Made by a program: the position numbers and the translations under genes. 64,000 nt of DNA from Nesterenkonia populi (GTDB taxonomy: Bacteria; Actinomycetota; Actinomycetes; Actinomycetales; Micrococcaceae): the NCBI RefSeq assembly GCF_007994735.1, contig NZ_VOIL01000001.1, forward strand, positions 2,108,001 through 2,172,000, written 5' to 3'. Position 1 is the first letter of the stretch. Every line of letters begins with the position of its first letter. The notes below the pieces were generated by a model. It saw only the letters and a list, made by a program, of their open reading frames with translations, made no database searches and was not told the origin of the DNA. Below are positions 60,391-64,000 of this stretch, in pieces.

Positions 60391-63300
60391 TCACCCGGGC
60401 ACGCTCGTTGTCAGGGCGGAGCCTGTGCGGGTCTTGGTGACGAGCAGCTGTGAGGGGATCTGGCTGTGCATCTCAGTGACGTGACTGACCACGCCGACCC
60501 GTCGTCCCTGTCCCTGGAGGCTGGTGAGCGCACCCATGACCGCCTCGAGGGTGTGCTCGTCCAGGGAGCCGAAGCCCTCGTCGATGAACAGGGACTCCAT
60601 CTCCACTCCCCCGGCTTCGGACTGGACGACCTCGGCCAGGCCGAGCGCCATCGCCAGGGAGGCCATGAAGGTCTCCCCTCCGGAGAGGGAGGAGGTGGGC
60701 CGGTGCTCGTCGGAGTGCTCGTCGTGGACCTTCAGGTCCAGGCCCTGTTTGCTGCCGCCGGGGCCGGTGTCCTGGTGAAGCAGCCGGTAGCGGCCCTCGG
60801 ACATCGCCGTCAGGTGGTGTGAGGCGGCCTGGGCGACCTCCTCGAGCTTCGCGGCGAGCACGAAGGTGGTGAGCGTCATCCTCATGGGGTTGTCGTGGCC
60901 TCGGCCGCTGAGCGTCTCGGCGAGGGCGAGAAGACGGGTCTGCTCCTGGGCCTGGTCCGCTTTGGTCCGCAGGGCTTCGTCCAAGGAGGCGATGCAGCCG
61001 GTGACGGCTTCCCGGCGGGCGTCGAAGGTCGTCAGCGCGTCCCTGACCTGCTCCAGCGTCGTCTCCGCCCGGCGTGCGGCCTGCTGCGCGGCGTTGAGCT
61101 CCTCCGGGGCGGGCGGCGTCTCACCTGCGGCCTGCCGTGCCTGGCCTGCCTGCACCTCGGGCTGCTCAGCCTCGTAGGCGAGGCGCTGAGCCTGCGCCTC
61201 ATGCGCCTTCGCGCTGGCCTGCAGGTCGGCGAGCTCCTCATGCTGAAGCTGGGCTGATCGAAGCTCATCAGTCTCCACGAAGGGGGATTCTGCGAGCTCC
61301 CGGTCAGCGGCCTGCTCAGCGGTGCGGGCAGCCGCGGCGGAGGCCTGCTCCGCGGAGACGGCCTTCGAGACCCGCTCCACTGCTGCTTCCAAGCCGCGGA
61401 CGGCCTCCAGGCGGGCAGCCACGCTGGGGTGGTCTCCGCGCAGCCGCACGAGGACGGCGTCCAGCTCAGCGGCTGCGGCGGTCTGTCGCTCCGCCTCATC
61501 CGCGGAGCTCCTGCGCTCATGGTGAGCAGCGGTGAGCTGGTTCTGGGCGGCGTGCAGCTGGTCGGCGGTCTTCTCCAGCTCTCGGGCGATGCGCTGCTGC
61601 TCCCGGCGAGCCTCCTGGGCGGAATCCAGCTGCGCTTGGGCGGCCTCGGCTCGTTCGGCGATCTCCGCGGCGCTGGTCTCGGACTCCCCGCCGAGCTCCT
61701 CGAGAAGCTCGGCATGCTGCTGCTGGGAGGTGCGGTGCTGCGCCGAGGCTTCGACGGCGGCCTGGTGGGCGTCAGCCATCCGCTGCCGGTTCCCCTCGAC
61801 CTGCTCCGCGGTGGTGCCTCCCGCATCCTGCGGTGTGTGCGGGGCCGGGTGGTCCACGGAGCCGCACACGATGCACGGCTCACCGGGCTGCAGCCGTTCA
61901 GCCAGCTGGGCGGCCATCCCGCCTCGGTAGGAGCTGACCGCACGCTGGTAAGCCGCATCCTGCTCCTGGTACTCCTGCTGGGCCTTCTCCGTGACCTGGT
62001 GCAGGCGTGCCTGCTGCTCGGCAGCACGGTCACGGCGTTCGATGAGCTTCGCCGCAGCCTGTGCGGAGGTGAGCGCCCCACGGGCGGCGTCCGCGGCGGC
62101 GTCGAGGGTCTCCTCCTCCTGCCGTTGGCTGGTGAGCTGCTCGCGAGCCTGTTCCAGCTGTTCGACGGCGGAGGTGAGCTCCTGGGCTTTCTGCTGCGCC
62201 TGCTCTGCGGACTGTGATGCTTCTTCAGCGGTGCGCAGCAGCTCGGCGTGCCGGCCCTCGAGCTGCTCCGCCTCTTCCTCGGCCAGGCGCGCGCGGAGTC
62301 CGGCGAGTGCCTCCGCGGCCTGCTGCAGCTTGTCCGGGGCAGGTGCCCCGTCCTCACTGAGGAGGGTTGGCGTGTCGGTCTCGGCGCCGACGGTGGTCTG
62401 CCATTGGGAGCGGAGAGTGTCGTCGGCACTCTGGGCGGATTCCTGGGCCTGCTGGAAGGCCTGCTGCTGAGCAGCACGGGCCTTCGCCGCTTCGCGGAAC
62501 CACTTCTCCACTGTGAGGGCCTGCTCGTGGCGGGCGCATCGGGCCCGGTCCTGCTCCGCCTGGTCGGCGGAGTCCTGGTGAGCCTGGCTGGCTGCCTGGT
62601 GCTGAGTCCAGCGGTGCAGCTCCTTCTGCCGGGCCGAGAGCTCCTCAGCGTGGCTGCGGGCCTTCTCGGCGGCGTCACGGGCGGCCTCACGCTGTGCAGC
62701 CATCTGGGACCGGCGGGCCTCGGCCTGGACTGTGACCCGCTCGCCGAGACTCTCGGCAGGGACGTCGTCCAGCTCGACCTGCTCCGGCCGAGTCTGCTCC
62801 GCTTCGTCCTCGGGCGGCGGGACGAGCAGGGCGGCGGCATCGCTGCGCAGCCGGGAGGTGAGCTGCTCGATCTGCGCCTCGATCCGTTCGCTGCGGGCCC
62901 GGGCCTCCTTCGCCTGCTCGTTGAGCTGCTCCTCGAGCCGACGGAACCGGAAGGTGTCGAAGAGCTGCTCGAGCAGCGTCTGCTTCTCCGCGCTCTTGGC
63001 ATGGAGGAAGTCGGCGAAGTCCCCCTGGGGCAGCAGGATCACTTTGGTGAACTGGTGGACGTCCAGGCCCAGGATGCTCTGCAGCTCGGCGTTGGCCGCC
63101 TGCACTCCGGAGACTCCCTGCTCCCATTCGGCGCCGGACCAGCGTTTCAGCGCGATGGTGGGGCTGACCTGGGTGGCGCGCCCGGGTCGGGTATAGGCGG
63201 GGGTGCGGCGAATCCAGTACCGGTCCTCGCCCCGGGAGAACTCCAGCTCGACATAGGGGGTGCGGTCAGCGGGTGCGTGGTGGGACTTCAGCAGATTGTG

Positions 63301-63483
63301 GTCACGCTGTCCGGCCACCCGCCCGTAGAGGGCGAAGGTGACGGCGTCCAGCACGGAGGTCTTGCCGGACCCGGTGCGGCCCCGCAGCAGGAAGAGCCCT
63401 TCGGCGCTGAGCTGGTCGAAGTCGACGGTCTCGGTGCCGGGGAAGGGCCCGAAGGCGCAGAGCGCCATCCGGTGCAGCTTCAT
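60391..63483 (-). CDS. sbcC: DNA double-strand-break repair ATPase SbcC (Rad50-like)
   Basis: Subunit of the SbcCD nuclease, which opens hairpins and removes protein blocks at DNA ends. 1030 aa. Walker A GRTGSGKT at 35-42, two long coiled coils, and a zinc hook with the CIVC motif near residue 537 (PGEPCIVCGSVDHPAPH). The C-terminal signature SSLSGGETFMASLAMALGLA and FIDEGFGSLDE follow. The ATG overlaps the sbcD stop (ATGA), so the subunits are made together. Confidence 0.95.
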   Translation of the reverse strand: MKLHRMALCAFGPFPGTETVDFDQLSAEGLFLLRGRTGSGKTSVLDAVTFALYGRVAGQRDHNLLKSHHAPADRTPYVELEFSRGEDRYWIRRTPAYTRPGRATQVSPTIALKRWSGAEWEQGVSGVQAANAELQSILGLDVHQFTKVILLPQGDFADFLHAKSAEKQTLLEQLFDTFRFRRLEEQLNEQAKEARARSERIEAQIEQLTSRLRSDAAALLVPPPEDEAEQTRPEQVELDDVPAESLGERVTVQAEARRSQMAAQREAARDAAEKARSHAEELSARQKELHRWTQHQAASQAHQDSADQAEQDRARCARHEQALTVEKWFREAAKARAAQQQAFQQAQESAQSADDTLRSQWQTTVGAETDTPTLLSEDGAPAPDKLQQAAEALAGLRARLAEEEAEQLEGRHAELLRTAEEASQSAEQAQQKAQELTSAVEQLEQAREQLTSQRQEEETLDAAADAARGALTSAQAAAKLIERRDRAAEQQARLHQVTEKAQQEYQEQDAAYQRAVSSYRGGMAAQLAERLQPGEPCIVCGSVDHPAPHTPQDAGGTTAEQVEGNRQRMADAHQAAVEASAQHRTSQQQHAELLEELGGESETSAAEIAERAEAAQAQLDSAQEARREQQRIARELEKTADQLHAAQNQLTAAHHERRSSADEAERQTAAAAELDAVLVRLRGDHPSVAARLEAVRGLEAAVERVSKAVSAEQASAAAARTAEQAADRELAESPFVETDELRSAQLQHEELADLQASAKAHEAQAQRLAYEAEQPEVQAGQARQAAGETPPAPEELNAAQQAARRAETTLEQVRDALTTFDARREAVTGCIASLDEALRTKADQAQEQTRLLALAETLSGRGHDNPMRMTLTTFVLAAKLEEVAQAASHHLTAMSEGRYRLLHQDTGPGGSKQGLDLKVHDEHSDEHRPTSSLSGGETFMASLAMALGLAEVVQSEAGGVEMESLFIDEGFGSLDEHTLEAVMGALTSLQGQGRRVGVVSHVTEMHSQIPSQLLVTKTRTGSALTTSVPG

Positions 63484-64000
63484 GCGCGGGCCTCCTGCAG
63501 GGCCTCGGCGATGAGCTGCTGCTCGGGCTCGTCGGGACCGCGGCTGCGCACGTGCTCGAGGAACCCGGCGACGACCTCGGTGTCGGTGCGGGCCTGCTTC
63601 AGCTTCTGCGAGTAGGTGGTGCCGCCGCTGACCTGCCCTGCCCCGGCGTAGCTGAAGCTGGCCAGCCAGGGGTAGGCCTCCTGGACACGCTGGAACGCCT
63701 GTTCGGGCCGCTGATCATCAGTGAGCTTCACCTGGACGTAAGCCTCGGACCATTTCTCCAGGGTCTCAGGGCTGAGAACCTCCTCGATGGTCCCGGAGAG
63801 CCGCTTCAGCGGCCTTCCGATCGCCCAGTCCAAGGGCACCATGCTGCCCTCCACGGTGTCGTAGACCCACGCGCCCTTCTCCTGCTCAGCCTCAGAGAAG
63901 GAGAACCGGAGGGGAGAGCCGGAGTAGCGGACGGCGTCGGTGAGCGCCTGCCGGCCGTGAAGGTGCCCCAGCGCGGTGTAGTCGAACCCGTCGAAGACCT
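63480..64000 (-). CDS. sbcD: Exonuclease SbcD (N-terminus cut by window edge)
   Basis: C-terminal about 173 residues of the metallophosphoesterase (Mre11-like) subunit. DYTALGHLHGRQAL near the window edge is the last phosphoesterase motif (GHxH), followed by YSGSPLRFSFSEAE and the C-terminal capping domain. The active-site Asp and Asn-His residues lie beyond base 64000. It continues out of the window, with the start not visible. Confidence 0.93.
   Translation of the reverse strand, partial: VFDGFDYTALGHLHGRQALTDAVRYSGSPLRFSFSEAEQEKGAWVYDTVEGSMVPLDWAIGRPLKRLSGTIEEVLSPETLEKWSEAYVQVKLTDDQRPEQAFQRVQEAYPWLASFSYAGAGQVSGGTTYSQKLKQARTDTEVVAGFLEHVRSRGPDEPEQQLIAEALQEARA

Overview
The window reads as a high-G+C actinobacterial chromosome, most likely Micrococcales and probably Micrococcaceae-like; I do not claim a genus. 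The reasons are the order gcvH-garA-ftsR-DUF151-merR, paired clpP1/clpP2, mycothione reductase plus a mycothiol-type DsbA protein, ileS-folC-DUF4233-ndk behind a T-box with a very short Stem I, and frequent leaderless ATG/GTG starts placed 6-8 nt behind a TANNNT -10 element.

Layout. 1-3.6 kb: ffh (partial), two unknown genes and ftsY. 3.63-12.04 kb: an integrated element of about 8.4 kb flanked by a 17-bp direct repeat. 12.1-18.2 kb: ammonium transporter behind a GlnR-like box, an MFS transporter and smc. 18.3-32.8 kb: a surface-glycopolymer cluster (acyltransferase/SGNH, methyltransferase, two rhamnosyltransferase-like proteins, two ATP-grasp proteins, a beta-helix protein, a large glycosyltransferase and an ABC exporter), whose 19.5-26.5 kb part is visibly lower in G+C. 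32.8-44.7 kb: ndk/DUF4233/folC/ileS, mgtC-like, valS and mycothiol redox genes. 44.8-53.1 kb: orphan parA, the garA cluster, clpX, clpP2, clpP1 and tig. 53.2-56.5 kb: three tRNAs, bcp and a decayed island in tRNA-Leu. 56.5-64 kb: Tat-type solute-binding protein, mqo, and sbcC with partial sbcD.

The most interesting part is the 3.63-12.04 kb element. Its leftward genes follow the order of filamentous phage M13/CTXphi: Rep_trans initiator (gII), small possible ssDNA-binding protein (gV), a chain of overlapping 28-41 aa membrane proteins (gVII/gIX-like), a pVIII-like coat protein, a terminator, a large secreted pIII-like protein, a small hydrophobic pVI-like protein and a Zot/pI-type ATPase. No secretin (pIV) is present, as expected for a host without an outer membrane. 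I interpret it as a complete inovirus-like prophage in an actinobacterium. A tyrosine integrase sits at the left end and an XRE repressor at the right end.

The att core lies inside the repressor reading frame. In the chromosome the repressor ends two codons after the core. In the excised circle the frame would run on for 20 residues and end in ...SLDRLAA, an ssrA-like tail. This is the design of integration-dependent immunity known from some mycobacteriophages, here in a filamentous phage. Operator-like GGAT-WW-ATCC palindromes overlap both divergent promoters of this switch. The switch is inferred from sequence alone.
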